Shown here one piece after another: positions 1 to 9,159 of a DNA stretch of 10,178 nt; position 1 is the stretch's first letter; each line of letters begins with the position of its first letter. The translations under genes and the position numbers were made by a program. The DNA comes from Gammaproteobacteria bacterium. Lineage in GTDB: Bacteria > Pseudomonadota > Gammaproteobacteria > Enterobacterales > Kangiellaceae. The notes under the pieces are model-generated. The model had not been told where the DNA came from. It worked only from the letters and a program-made list of their open reading frames with translations, and made no database searches. The stretch is taken from NCBI GenBank assembly GCA_002401655.1, contig NVTT01000075.1, forward strand, positions 6,518 through 16,695, in the 5' to 3' direction.

Positions 1-1368
1 CAAGCCATATTAGATTTAAAACTTCATCGTTTAACTGGCTTAGAGCATGAAAAAATCATTGCCGATTATAAAGCATTAATTGAGTTAATCGCTGAATTAT
101 TAAAAATCTTAAACAGTAAAGAACGATTGATGGAAATAATTCGCGAAGAATTAGTGGAAGTTCAAGAAATGTTTGGTGATGAACGCCGTACAGAAATTAC
201 TAACAGTTCAGCTGATTTATTGATTGAAGATTTAATTCCAGAAGAAGATGTTGTTGTAACGCTTTCTCATGAAGGTTATGTGAAGTATCAACCGCTTACA
301 ACTTATGAAGCGCAAAAACGGGGTGGTAAGGGTAAGTCAGCGACAAAGATGAAAGAAGAAGATTTCATCGAAAAGTTATTAGTTGTTTCTACCCATGCAA
401 CGATTTTGTGTTTCTCAAGCATTGGTAAAGTTTATTGGCTCAGAACCTTCGAGTTACCTTTGGCAAGCCGAGGATCGCGTGGTAAACCGATAATCAATAT
501 ATTGCCACTACAAGAAAATGAAAAAATTACCAGTATTTTACAAGTAAAAGAATATAAAGAAGATGAATACGTCTTTATGGCAACTTCAAACGGTACGGTT
601 AAAAAGACGTCCCTAGAGCAATTCTCTCGTCCACGTTCTAACGGTATTATCGCGTTAAGATTAGACGAAGGCGATCAATTAATTGGAACCGTTGTCACCA
701 ATGGCGATGATCATTTGATGTTATTCAGTGATGCCGGAAAAGTAATACGATTCCACGAAGAAAAAGTGCGTCAGATGGGAAGAACCGCTCGTGGTGTGAG
801 AGGTATGAGGATCTCAGAGGGAAATAGTGTCATCGCTTTAGTAAGAGCAGATGATGAAAGCCAGATCTTAACCGTAACAGAAAATGGATATGGTAAAAGA
901 ACTAATATGACCGAGCATCCACTTCGAGGACGTGGCGGACAAGGTGTTATTTCCATCACGCTAAGCGAAAGAAACGGTAAGGCGGTCAGCGCTGTTCGGG
1001 TTAAAGACGGCGATGAAATCATGCTGATTAGTAAAGGTGGAACCTTAGTTAGAACCCGCGTTGATGAAATTAGAACCATGGGTAGAAATACGCAAGGTGT
1101 TAGATTAATTCGTTTGCAGGAAGGTGAATCATTAATTGGATTGCAAAGAATTGATGAGTTAGAAACTGAAGAAGACGCGGTTGATGGTGAGGTTTCTGTA
1201 GCTGAGGATTCTGCATCTGAGAATTCGGCTTCGAAAACTTCTAGTGCTAAAACTGCTGATGTTGAAAATGCTGACACTGATACTGAGGCTAAGACTGATT
1301 CAAACGAGAAGGATTCAGACGAGACAGATTCCAAAGAGGCTGATTCTGAAGATAAGTCTGAGGAATAA
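1..1368 (+). CDS. gyrA: DNA gyrase subunit A, C-terminal part (5' end outside window)
   Basis: This is the A subunit of DNA gyrase, which cuts and rejoins DNA and wraps it to introduce negative supercoils. The frame is open from base 1, so the start codon and catalytic tyrosine domain lie upstream; 455 codons are present. The opening residues ([18 protein letters not shown]) are the conserved coiled-coil region of GyrA. The C-terminal beta-pinwheel follows, with the GyrA box QKRGGKG encoded at 313-333. That box separates GyrA from the topoisomerase IV subunit ParC. Later pinwheel blades show recurring motifs such as [20 protein letters not shown] and [11 protein letters not shown]. The protein ends in a 71-residue tail from about base 1153, rich in Asp, Glu, Ser and Ala, with 28 acidic residues against 6 lysines. 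Acidic tails in this place are known in GyrA and can tune wrapping in E. coli; this one looks long. serC starts 5 bp after the stop. Identification is secure. Confidence 0.98.
   Translation, partial: QAILDLKLHRLTGLEHEKIIADYKALIELIAELLKILNSKERLMEIIREELVEVQEMFGDERRTEITNSSADLLIEDLIPEEDVVVTLSHEGYVKYQPLTTYEAQKRGGKGKSATKMKEEDFIEKLLVVSTHATILCFSSIGKVYWLRTFELPLASRGSRGKPIINILPLQENEKITSILQVKEYKEDEYVFMATSNGTVKKTSLEQFSRPRSNGIIALRLDEGDQLIGTVVTNGDDHLMLFSDAGKVIRFHEEKVRQMGRTARGVRGMRISEGNSVIALVRADDESQILTVTENGYGKRTNMTEHPLRGRGGQGVISITLSERNGKAVSAVRVKDGDEIMLISKGGTLVRTRVDEIRTMGRNTQGVRLIRLQEGESLIGLQRIDELETEEDAVDGEVSVAEDSASENSASKTSSAKTADVENADTDTEAKTDSNEKDSDETDSKEADSEDKSEE
1360..1365 (+). promoter_or_regulatory. serC ribosome binding site inside the gyrA end
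   Basis: The sequence GAGGAA forms the last two codons of gyrA (Glu-Glu) and lies 8 bases before the serC ATG. It is a good Shine-Dalgarno match and fixes the serC start at 1374. The gyrA stop lies between it and the ATG, so translational coupling of serC to gyrA is plausible but inferred. Confidence 0.7.
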
Positions 1369-1373
1369 GTCGA

Positions 1374-2486
1374 ATGTCTGGTTTGAACATATCTGATCCG
1401 GCAACCTATAACTTTTGTGCAGGCCCCGCGGGCTTGCCAAAAGTTGTGTTAGAAAGAGCCCAAGCAGAAATGCTGGACTGGCAAGGTTTGGGCGCTTCGG
1501 TGATGGAAATTAGTCATCGCTCTGCTGAATATCAAGCGCTTGCACAAAAAGCTGAAGCTGACTTTAGAGCGTTACTTAATATTGGTGACTCTCACGCAGT
1601 GTTATTTTTGCACGGCGGGGCGACTCAACAATTCTCCAATATCCCCATGACGCTTTTATCTCACTCTAATCGAGACGCAGAATATTTATCTAATGGTGTC
1701 TGGTCTGAAAAGGCCGTTGCAGAAGCGAAACGATTCGGAAAAATTAACTCAATTGATATAGTTAGACAAAATGATAAAGGACAATATTATACTTCTGATT
1801 TAACCGATTGTCAGCGAAGTGAAGATCCTGTTTACACTCATTTTACCCCTAATGAAACCATCGAAGGTTTCCGAATTAGTGGCGTCCCTAAAACAAATGG
1901 GGCGGTGATTGCTGATTTGTCATCTTCTATATTATCAGAAGTGTTAAATATCAATGATTACGATTTAATTTACGCGGGCGCACAAAAGAATATTGGACCG
2001 GCCGGTATGACGGTGGTGATTATCAAGAAAAATTTATTTGAACAAATGAATTTTGATAAAGTGCCACAAACATTTAACTATGAACTACAAGCAGAAAAAG
2101 GCTCCATGCTCAACACACCTGCGACTTATTCTTGGTACTTAGCCAGTTTGGTTTTTGAATGGTTAAAAGAGCAGGGCGGTGTGGCGCAAATGGAAGCTAA
2201 TGCGATTGAAAAATCTGGATTACTTTATAATTTAATTGATAGTGATGGTTTTTACTTAAATCCCATAGTAAAAGATCATCGTTCTAGAATGAATGTTCGA
2301 TTTGCTTTGCATGATGAATCTCTTAATGATTTATTTTTAAACGAAGCTAAAAAAGCGAATTTGATTGGTTTAAAAGGTCATCGTAGTATAGGTGGAATGC
2401 GAGCGAGTATTTATAACGCAGTATCTGTTGATGCGGTAAAAGTTTTGGTTAGTTTTATGGAACATTTTAGAGCTCGTCACGGTTAA
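1374..2486 (+). CDS. serC: Phosphoserine aminotransferase
   Basis: SerC is a cytosolic PLP enzyme that converts 3-phosphohydroxypyruvate and glutamate to 3-phosphoserine and 2-oxoglutarate in serine synthesis. It also acts on the matching intermediate of pyridoxal phosphate synthesis. The 370-residue product is close to the usual 360 or so. Visible family motifs are NFCAGPAGLP near residues 13-22, the substrate-binding SHRS at 47-50, GGATQQF at 81-87, W110 where the cofactor-stacking Trp is expected, TPNETIEG at 158-165, and D181 in DLSSSILS for the pyridine nitrogen. K205 in AGAQKNIGPAG is the Schiff-base lysine, and the C-terminal GHRSIGGMRASIYNAV motif is intact. The ATG at 1374 has a strong Shine-Dalgarno and lies 5 bp after gyrA. 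The gyrA-serC order is known from Pseudomonas and relatives. No convincing U-tract terminator follows, only the repeat that starts 34 bp downstream. Confidence 0.97.
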   Translation: MSGLNISDPATYNFCAGPAGLPKVVLERAQAEMLDWQGLGASVMEISHRSAEYQALAQKAEADFRALLNIGDSHAVLFLHGGATQQFSNIPMTLLSHSNRDAEYLSNGVWSEKAVAEAKRFGKINSIDIVRQNDKGQYYTSDLTDCQRSEDPVYTHFTPNETIEGFRISGVPKTNGAVIADLSSSILSEVLNINDYDLIYAGAQKNIGPAGMTVVIIKKNLFEQMNFDKVPQTFNYELQAEKGSMLNTPATYSWYLASLVFEWLKEQGGVAQMEANAIEKSGLLYNLIDSDGFYLNPIVKDHRSRMNVRFALHDESLNDLFLNEAKKANLIGLKGHRSIGGMRASIYNAVSVDAVKVLVSFMEHFRARHG

Positions 2487-2520
2487 ATATTAGAAAGAAT
2501 TTATAGAAACATTAAAAGCC

Positions 2521-2645
2521 AAATCCCCCTCGGTCCCCCTTCGCAAAGGGGGAGGTTGAGATCCCCCTCTTTTCGAAGATCGCGACATGGATGTCGTTTA
2601 TTAGGACAATGCAAGGAGCCATTGTCGAGGGGTTAGGGGAGATTT
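2521..2645. repeat. MITE/REP-like palindromic repeat between serC and hisC
   Basis: This 125-bp non-coding element begins AAATCCCCCT and ends AGGGGAGATTT, so its ends form imperfect terminal inverted repeats. Inside it are a perfect 8-bp stem with a 4-base loop (TCCCCCTT at 2534-2541, AAGGGGGA at 2546-2553), another AGATCCCCCTC copy near 2560, a short palindrome at 2583-2596 and a 7-bp stem at 2605-2611 with 2620-2626. No protein is encoded. The C-run/G-run ends resemble dispersed intergenic repeats I recall from several gammaproteobacteria; calling it a dispersed element is inference because only one copy is in this window. It fills most of the serC-hisC gap and ends 25 bp before the hisC ATG. 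Confidence 0.7.
2583..2626 (+). promoter_or_regulatory. Tandem hairpins with GGA loops, possible CsrA/RsmA sites
   Basis: Two consecutive hairpins lie 45-88 bp upstream of the hisC start, within the repeat. The first pairs CGACA (2583-2587) with TGTCG (2592-2596) around the loop TGGA. The second pairs GACAATG (2605-2611) with CATTGTC (2620-2626), and its apical loop can be AAGGA if C2612 pairs with G2618. Both contain ANGGA at the loop, the known signature of CsrA/RsmA RNA sites. The first, ACATGGATGT, matches the core ACARGGAUGU of the published selected CsrA consensus at nine of ten positions. Binding and regulation are inferred; the hairpins may simply be part of a mobile repeat. Confidence 0.3.
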
Positions 2646-2670
2646 AATTCAAATATAGAGAGTCATTATT

Positions 2671-3768
2671 ATGTCTTGCGATTACATTCAATTAGCCAAT
2701 CCAGGCGTTCAAAAACTTCATCCTTATCAAGCGGGTAAACCGGTTAGTGAATTAGAGCGTGAACTCGGTATTTCGGACATTGTAAAGCTTGCCAGCAATG
2801 AAAATCCTAATGGATTGAGTGAGAAGGTAAAGCAAGCAATTGAAAAAGAATTCAAAGATGGGTGTCGTTATCCGGATGCCAATGGCCACTATTTAAAATC
2901 TGCTTTAGCTGAAAAATTTAATATCGAAACCTCACAAATAACTTTAGGTAATGGTTCTAACGATGTTTTAGAAATGATTGCCCGCTGTTTTGTTTTGCCA
3001 CATCACGAAGTCATTTTTTCTCAACATGCTTTTTGCGTTTACCCATTAGTTAGTCAGGCAATCGGCGCAACATTGGTTGAAGTGCCCGCAAAAGAGTGGG
3101 GCAATGATCTGAATGCGATGTTGAAAGCTATCACCGATAAAACTAAAATGATATTTGTCGCCAACCCTAATAATCCAACCGGCACTTGGTTAGGCGAAGC
3201 ACCTCTTAAAGAGTTTATGCAGAAAGTGCCTAAGAATATTATAGTGGTGATGGATGAAGCATATACTGAATATGTGACCGATGGTTCTATACCGCATACG
3301 ATTGATTGGTTATCTGAGTTTGAAAACTTAGTGGTAACCAAAACCTATTCAAAAGCTTACGGTTTAGCTTCTTTAAGAGTGGGTTATGCGGTATCTAGTG
3401 AAGTCATTTGTGGTTTGTTAAATCGATTAAGACAACCTTTTAATGTCAATAGTTTTGCGCTAGCTGCCGGTATTGCTGCATTAGAAGATCATGCCTACCT
3501 TGAAAAAGCGATAGTGGTTAATCAAAATGGCATGGAACAAATTAAAGCTTCCTGTAAAGATTTAGGCTTAAGTTTTATCCCTTCGGCGGGTAATTTTTTA
3601 ACCGTCGATTATGGCCAAAATGCGATGCCAATTTATGAAAAATTATTGCACAAAGGCGTAATTGTAAGGCCAGTTGCTAATTACCAAATGCCTAATCATT
3701 TAAGAATTAGCATTGGATTAGAGTTTGAAAATCAGCGTTATGTGGATGCTATTACTCAGGTTTTATAG
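2671..3768 (+). CDS. hisC: Histidinol-phosphate aminotransferase
   Basis: HisC is a fold-type I PLP aminotransferase that interconverts imidazole acetol phosphate and histidinol phosphate with glutamate in histidine synthesis. The 365 residues match the family length. Motifs seen are LASNENPNG (40-48), the phosphate-binding GNGSNDVLE (93-101), NPNNPTGT (165-172), DEAYTEY (195-201) and SKAYGLASLRVGY, with Schiff-base lysine K228 and phosphate-contacting R236. R345 in NHLRISIG is the expected carboxylate-binding arginine. The ATG at 2671 has an AGAGAG Shine-Dalgarno at 2657-2662. The N-terminus and the serC neighbourhood resemble the HisC2 copy of the Pseudomonas gyrA-serC-pheA-hisC2 cluster. 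Some members of that group also transaminate aromatic keto acids, so a role in tyrosine/phenylalanine synthesis is possible. No other his gene is present. The mRNA leader, if not cotranscribed with serC, would include the repeat. Confidence 0.93.
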   Translation: MSCDYIQLANPGVQKLHPYQAGKPVSELERELGISDIVKLASNENPNGLSEKVKQAIEKEFKDGCRYPDANGHYLKSALAEKFNIETSQITLGNGSNDVLEMIARCFVLPHHEVIFSQHAFCVYPLVSQAIGATLVEVPAKEWGNDLNAMLKAITDKTKMIFVANPNNPTGTWLGEAPLKEFMQKVPKNIIVVMDEAYTEYVTDGSIPHTIDWLSEFENLVVTKTYSKAYGLASLRVGYAVSSEVICGLLNRLRQPFNVNSFALAAGIAALEDHAYLEKAIVVNQNGMEQIKASCKDLGLSFIPSAGNFLTVDYGQNAMPIYEKLLHKGVIVRPVANYQMPNHLRISIGLEFENQRYVDAITQVL

Positions 3769-3812
3769 CAATTAGATTGGAGTGTCATCATTGATATAAA
3801 AGGTCTTTCGTA

Positions 3813-3839
3813 GGTTGGGTAGACGAAGGAAACCCAACA
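3813..3839. repeat. Short palindromic repeat in the hisC/rluE convergent gap
   Basis: GTTGGGT (3814-3820) and ACCCAAC (3832-3838) form a perfect 7-bp inverted repeat around an 11-base loop. The surrounding text, TAGGTTGGGT then AACCCAACA, resembles a dispersed REP-like intergenic repeat I have seen in many bacterial genomes. It sits 45 bp after the hisC stop, between two convergent genes, so it could act as a bidirectional transcription or mRNA-decay barrier. No U-tract follows on either strand, so I do not call it an intrinsic terminator. The remainder of the 106-bp gap shows nothing else I can support. Confidence 0.5.
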
Positions 3840-3874
3840 GTTTGTGGCAGAAACTCCGAAAGTGGTGATTGGCT

Positions 3875-4573
3875 TTAAGAGTCATCAACACGGTATTTAC
3901 CGAGTTGTAAGTCTCTCAAATGCCAATCTCCAATAGACACACGAATTAAACGCAAGGTTGGAAATCCCACCGCCGCTGTCATTCGCCTTACTTGACGATT
4001 TTTACCTTCTTTGATTTTCAATTCCAACCAGCTTGTGGGGATCTTTTCCCTAAATCTAACTGCTGGCGTTCTTTCCCATAATGGTATTTTAAGTTGTTTT
4101 AGAGATTCTGTTTCAATATCGATGATTCTCGCTTTTGCAGGTTTTGTTTTACCGTCCTTTAAAGTCACTCCATTTTGTAAGCTCTTTAACGCTTCTTCTG
4201 TAATATTGCCTTCTACTTGCGCCCAATAAGTTTTTTCCATTTTATGTTTTGGATGGCTTATTTTATGTTGTAGCTTTCCATCATTAGTCAGTAATAATAA
4301 TCCTTCCGAATCTTTATCCAAACGTCCTGCCGGATAAACATCCTTAATATCAATAAAATTGGCGAGGGTACTATCATTTTCCTCACCACTAAATTGACAG
4401 AGTGTATTAAATGGTTTGTTAAATAAAACAAGGGTTGTATTTAGTGGCGTTTTTAGCTCGTTATTTCGATCATTTTTTTGACCATCTTTTCGAACAGCAC
4501 GTGAATAATCTCGATTAGAGATTGCGTTGTTTGATCGAGATCGTCGCTTTGAGAAATTTATCTTGTTTTTCAC
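3875..4573 (-). CDS. rluE: 23S rRNA pseudouridine synthase, RluE type
   Basis: This enzyme of the RsuA/RluB/RluE family isomerises a uridine of 23S rRNA to pseudouridine; E. coli RluE modifies U2457. The 232-residue product is near the E. coli length of 217. It opens with a basic, low-complexity tail of about 45 residues (KRRSRS and similar). The catalytic domain follows: LFNKP (50-54), the signature GRLDKDSEGLLLLTNDG with catalytic D86, then IPTSWLELKIKEGKNRQVRRMTA in pieces typical of RluE, and GFPTLRLIR near the end. No S4 RNA-binding domain is present, as in RluE. The start is a GTG with no clear Shine-Dalgarno, and no ATG lies before the catalytic domain, so the exact N-terminus is uncertain. 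It is divergent from the isocitrate dehydrogenase gene, as rluE is from icd in E. coli. The product is identified with confidence; the exact modified base is inferred from the family. Confidence 0.92.
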   Translation of the reverse strand: MKNKINFSKRRSRSNNAISNRDYSRAVRKDGQKNDRNNELKTPLNTTLVLFNKPFNTLCQFSGEENDSTLANFIDIKDVYPAGRLDKDSEGLLLLTNDGKLQHKISHPKHKMEKTYWAQVEGNITEEALKSLQNGVTLKDGKTKPAKARIIDIETESLKQLKIPLWERTPAVRFREKIPTSWLELKIKEGKNRQVRRMTAAVGFPTLRLIRVSIGDWHLRDLQLGKYRVDDS

Positions 4574-4595
4574 AACAGAACCGCAAATTTTGACG

Positions 4596-4616
4596 TATAA
4601 TTGATAACATAATTAT
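4596..4616 (+). promoter_or_regulatory. Possible icd promoter -10 box overlapping an inverted repeat
   Basis: The 121-bp divergent region between rluE and icd contains a perfect TATAAT at 4596-4601, about 94 bp before the icd ATG. No good -35 box is found at the usual spacing. The same bases belong to the inverted repeat ATAATT (4597-4602) and AATTAT (4611-4616), separated by 8 bases, which could be an operator. In A+T-rich DNA both may arise by chance. Confidence 0.25.
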
Positions 4617-4655
4617 TACCTTTTTTGATGACTATTAGCAACTTATTGCAGTTAA

Positions 4656-6935
<2,280 letters not shown>

Positions 6936-6963
6936 AAACACAAAATACAAAACACAAAAATAA

Positions 6964-7103
6964 TCACCACAGAGGACACCGAGGCTACGCTACACCGAGA
7001 AAAGATAAAGCCTAAACACCTCATAAAAGGCTATAAAGTTTTATTCATCTAATATCTTTGGTTTTCTCTGTGTAGCGTAGCGTCTCTGTGTCCTCTGTGG
7101 TGA
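6964..7103. repeat. 140-bp inverted-repeat element between icd and kynA
   Basis: Two arms, 6964-7003 and 7062-7103, are inverted copies matching at 38 positions, with two mismatches and a 2-base gap. They enclose 58 bases that include a nested 5-bp stem (AGCCT at 7009-7013, AGGCT at 7028-7032). Each arm starts TCACCACAGAGGACAC and contains two ACAC(C/A)GAG units flanking GCTACGCTAC. No protein is encoded. CACCACAGAGGACACAGAG-type repeats are, as I recall, dispersed between genes in many bacteria. It fills the gap of two convergent genes and ends 8 bp before the kynA stop. Transcribed from either side, it would fold into a very long hairpin and may protect or end both mRNAs (inference). Confidence 0.8.
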
Positions 7104-7111
7104 AATGTTTT

Positions 7112-7981
7112 TTATAAGTGTGTTCTTAGTTCCAATAGCTCTGGGAAAAAACTAATGTCCAGAGCTTTTTTCAGAAAGTTCACTCCGCTAGAACCACCAG
7201 TTCCCATTTTGTTCCCAATAATTCTTTGAACTGTATACATATGTTTAAATCGCCATTGCTGAAAGGCATCTTCTATATCAACTAGGTTTTCTGCTAGTTC
7301 ATATAATTGAAAATATTGATCGGAATTTCGATAAACTTTTAGCCATGCATCTAATACAGATTGATCCGGTGAGTAAGATTTAGAGAAGTCTCTTTCTAAC
7401 ATATCTGGATTAATTCCTAGACCTTTCTTATGAAGCACTTTAATCACTTCATCATAAAGACTAGGCGCCTTTAAAATGGCATTGAGTTCATCGTATGTAG
7501 TTTGATTAGATTTGTGCACGCTGATTAAATCTGAATTCTTGTTGCCTAACAAGAATTCTAGCTTTCTGTAACCAAAGGACTGAAAGCCCGAAGAATGGCC
7601 TAATGCATCTCGAAATTTCAAATAATCAACCGGTGTTAATGTAGAAAGAATATTCCAAGATTGAGTTAATTGATTAAATATTTGTTTAACGCGTGAAATA
7701 ACTTTAAAAGCTTGACCAAATTCATCATTCTGAATGTTTTTGATTGCCGATGACAATTCATGCCCTGCCAATTTTAACCATAATTCACTGGATTGGTGAA
7801 TGATAATAAATAGCATTTCATCATGCTCAGAACTTAGTGGCGTTTGTGCGGATAAAATTTGATTGAGATTTAAATAATCACCATAAGACATATCGTCTTT
7901 AAAGTCAGTATGGATAGAATCTTCCATTGCTCTTGTGTTATTTGGGTTATTCGTTACTTCGGCTGAGTAGGGGCAACTCAT
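7112..7981 (-). CDS. kynA: Tryptophan 2,3-dioxygenase
   Basis: This cytosolic haem enzyme inserts O2 into the indole ring of L-tryptophan to give N-formylkynurenine, the first step of the kynurenine pathway. The 289 residues match bacterial TDO (about 280-300). Motifs in order are MSYGDYLNLNQILSAQ (31-46), HDEMLFIIIHQSSELWLKL (53-71), SGFQSFGYRKLEFLLGNK (131-148) and the haem segment WRFKHMYTVQRIIGNKMGTG (243-262). Residues known from the Xanthomonas enzyme (recalled numbering) map at a constant +7 offset: active-site H62, carboxylate-binding R124, haem-ligand H247 and T261. The usual FFPELLELR end is present. The ATG is preceded by GGGAG six bases upstream. Kynurenine formamidase and kynureninase are not beside it, so this window does not show whether the pathway runs to anthranilate. 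It is divergent from fdhD. Confidence 0.97.
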   Translation of the reverse strand: MSCPYSAEVTNNPNNTRAMEDSIHTDFKDDMSYGDYLNLNQILSAQTPLSSEHDEMLFIIIHQSSELWLKLAGHELSSAIKNIQNDEFGQAFKVISRVKQIFNQLTQSWNILSTLTPVDYLKFRDALGHSSGFQSFGYRKLEFLLGNKNSDLISVHKSNQTTYDELNAILKAPSLYDEVIKVLHKKGLGINPDMLERDFSKSYSPDQSVLDAWLKVYRNSDQYFQLYELAENLVDIEDAFQQWRFKHMYTVQRIIGNKMGTGGSSGVNFLKKALDISFFPELLELRTHL

Positions 7982-8011
7982 TAAAAACTCCCATTGTTTT
8001 CGACGTAAAAG

Positions 8012-8020
8012 ATAATAACA
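8012..8020 (-). promoter_or_regulatory. Possible extended -10 promoter of kynA
   Basis: On the minus strand the sequence TGTTATTAT fits an extended -10 box (TGn followed by TATTAT, five of six bases of TATAAT). No clear -35 box is present, which extended -10 promoters can tolerate. It would start transcription about 25 bases before the kynA ATG, leaving room for the GGGAG Shine-Dalgarno (complement of 7988-7992). Confidence 0.35.
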
Positions 8021-8137
8021 AAGACAGGAATGAAACGCAGTTTTAAATTTGTTTGTCGCCCTAGCTTTGATGGGATGAGTATAAATAAATGCCTCAGAGA
8101 TTTTCTTTCGGTCGTTTTTAGTTTAATCTCTTTTCCC

Positions 8138-9016
8138 ATGCGAATAGATAGAGCCAAAATCACTCGATTTAGAGTTAATTCCGAGACTAAATACAGCGAA
8201 AACGATGTTGTCGCTATAGAAGAACCTTTGCAAATCGAACTTTTGCATAATAACCAACGTCAAACCCACTCGATAACCATGCGTACACCGGGAAATGATG
8301 AATATTTAGCCTATGGTTTACTTTTTGCGGAAGGCGTAATTACTAGCGCCGACGAGATTGAATCGATTCATTTATCCAAGATAAAAGGCGATGTTGAAAC
8401 CAGCGATTTCGAAGACAGCCGTTTCGAAGCAAATAGTATCGAAGTTAAGCTATCGGATTCAATCGATTTATCGTCCAAATTAACACCAAGAAAAATGACA
8501 AGCTACTCCAGTTGTGGGATCTGTGGAAAAACTAGCCTAAAAGCATTAGCGTTGAAAAACCCTCGTGAGCAAAGAAAATTACACTCGGAGATCAATCCTA
8601 AACAGGTTTTAGCTGTCAGAAAGACTCTAGCTAAACAATCACTTTTTGGTGGTACAGGTGGGTCGCACGTCGCCGGTGTAGTGTACGAGTCTGAGGTTGA
8701 TACAGAATCTAAGGTTAAGAGGCATCATCAATTAGACTTTGACAAAGCTATTTGTTTTGAAGATGTCGGCAGACACAACGCCTTAGATAAATTAATTGGT
8801 TCAGAGCTATTACACAATAATCTTTCCAAAGCAGGGGTGGTTATTTTATCGGGTCGTGTCGGATTTGAGTTAGTGCAAAAAGTCGTAATGGCAGGTTTTT
8901 CAACCATTATTGCTCTGGGCGCACCGAGTGATTTATCCATCAAAACGGCAAATCAGTTTGGCGTTACCTTGATTGGTTTTGCTAAAGATGAACAGTATAA
9001 TCTCTATACATTCTAA
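8138..9016 (+). CDS. fdhD: Formate dehydrogenase accessory sulfurtransferase FdhD
   Basis: FdhD passes sulfur from the cysteine desulfurase IscS to the molybdenum cofactor of formate dehydrogenase, which is needed for activity. The product has the conserved opening strand region (VVAIEEPLQIEL, 24-35), NDEYLAYGLLFAEGVI (53-68), the key CGICG motif with cysteines C126 and C129, CFEDVGRHNALDKLIG, and a C-terminal LSGRVGFELVQKVVMAG block. I chose the ATG at 8138, giving 292 residues, because homology begins there. The frame stays open up to an ATG at 8030, but the extra 36 residues are hydrophobic, unlike FdhD, and that ATG touches its AGGA directly. The chosen ATG has no clear Shine-Dalgarno, so the start is not certain. 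A TATAAA at 8080-8085 would fit a promoter for it. No formate dehydrogenase gene lies in the window. kynA is divergent; folD follows 143 bp downstream on the same strand. Confidence 0.93.
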   Translation: MRIDRAKITRFRVNSETKYSENDVVAIEEPLQIELLHNNQRQTHSITMRTPGNDEYLAYGLLFAEGVITSADEIESIHLSKIKGDVETSDFEDSRFEANSIEVKLSDSIDLSSKLTPRKMTSYSSCGICGKTSLKALALKNPREQRKLHSEINPKQVLAVRKTLAKQSLFGGTGGSHVAGVVYESEVDTESKVKRHHQLDFDKAICFEDVGRHNALDKLIGSELLHNNLSKAGVVILSGRVGFELVQKVVMAGFSTIIALGAPSDLSIKTANQFGVTLIGFAKDEQYNLYTF

Positions 9017-9065
9017 AGTTATACATTCAGAACCACACATTTTTGTCGTTTTTATTTCTACATAT

Positions 9066-9074
9066 TGTTAAAAT
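9066..9074 (+). promoter_or_regulatory. Possible extended -10 promoter of folD
   Basis: TGTTAAAAT in the 143-bp fdhD-folD gap fits an extended -10 box (TGn then TAAAAT). The -35-like TTGTCG at 9043-9048 is 20 bases away, longer than usual. Transcription would start near 9081, giving a leader of about 80 bases, so folD probably has its own promoter rather than depending on fdhD. No riboswitch is recognised in the leader. Confidence 0.35.
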
Positions 9075-9159
9075 ACGCGCCAATGGTGGCTAGTTTTTTA
9101 GAAATAGAGACTAGATATTCGGCATTCAATCTAAATCCTTTCATAGCAGGACATTGTAA

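Noticed and set aside
771..1334. Minus-strand open frame of 187 codons opposite gyrA
   Set aside because: It lies wholly within gyrA, its Ser/Val-rich sequence is the antisense of the acidic tail, and it resembles no family I know.
1..1368. Topoisomerase IV subunit ParC instead of GyrA
   Set aside because: The GyrA box QKRGGKG, the full pinwheel and the adjacent serC all favour gyrA.
2534..2553. Intrinsic terminator after serC
   Set aside because: The 8-bp stem is strong but no U-tract follows; it is better explained as part of the repeat.
7981..8163. Minus-strand 60-codon frame upstream of kynA
   Set aside because: It is opposite the fdhD start region, overlaps the kynA promoter and Shine-Dalgarno, and has no recognisable motif.
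9081..9105. Intrinsic terminator in the fdhD-folD gap, with a GCCA/TGGC stem and a T-run near 9094
   Set aside because: The stem is only 4 bp, and it lies downstream of the likely folD promoter, where termination would block folD.
9075..9159. Riboswitch in the folD leader
   Set aside because: No conserved folate or other riboswitch core was recognised in about 80 A+T-rich bases.
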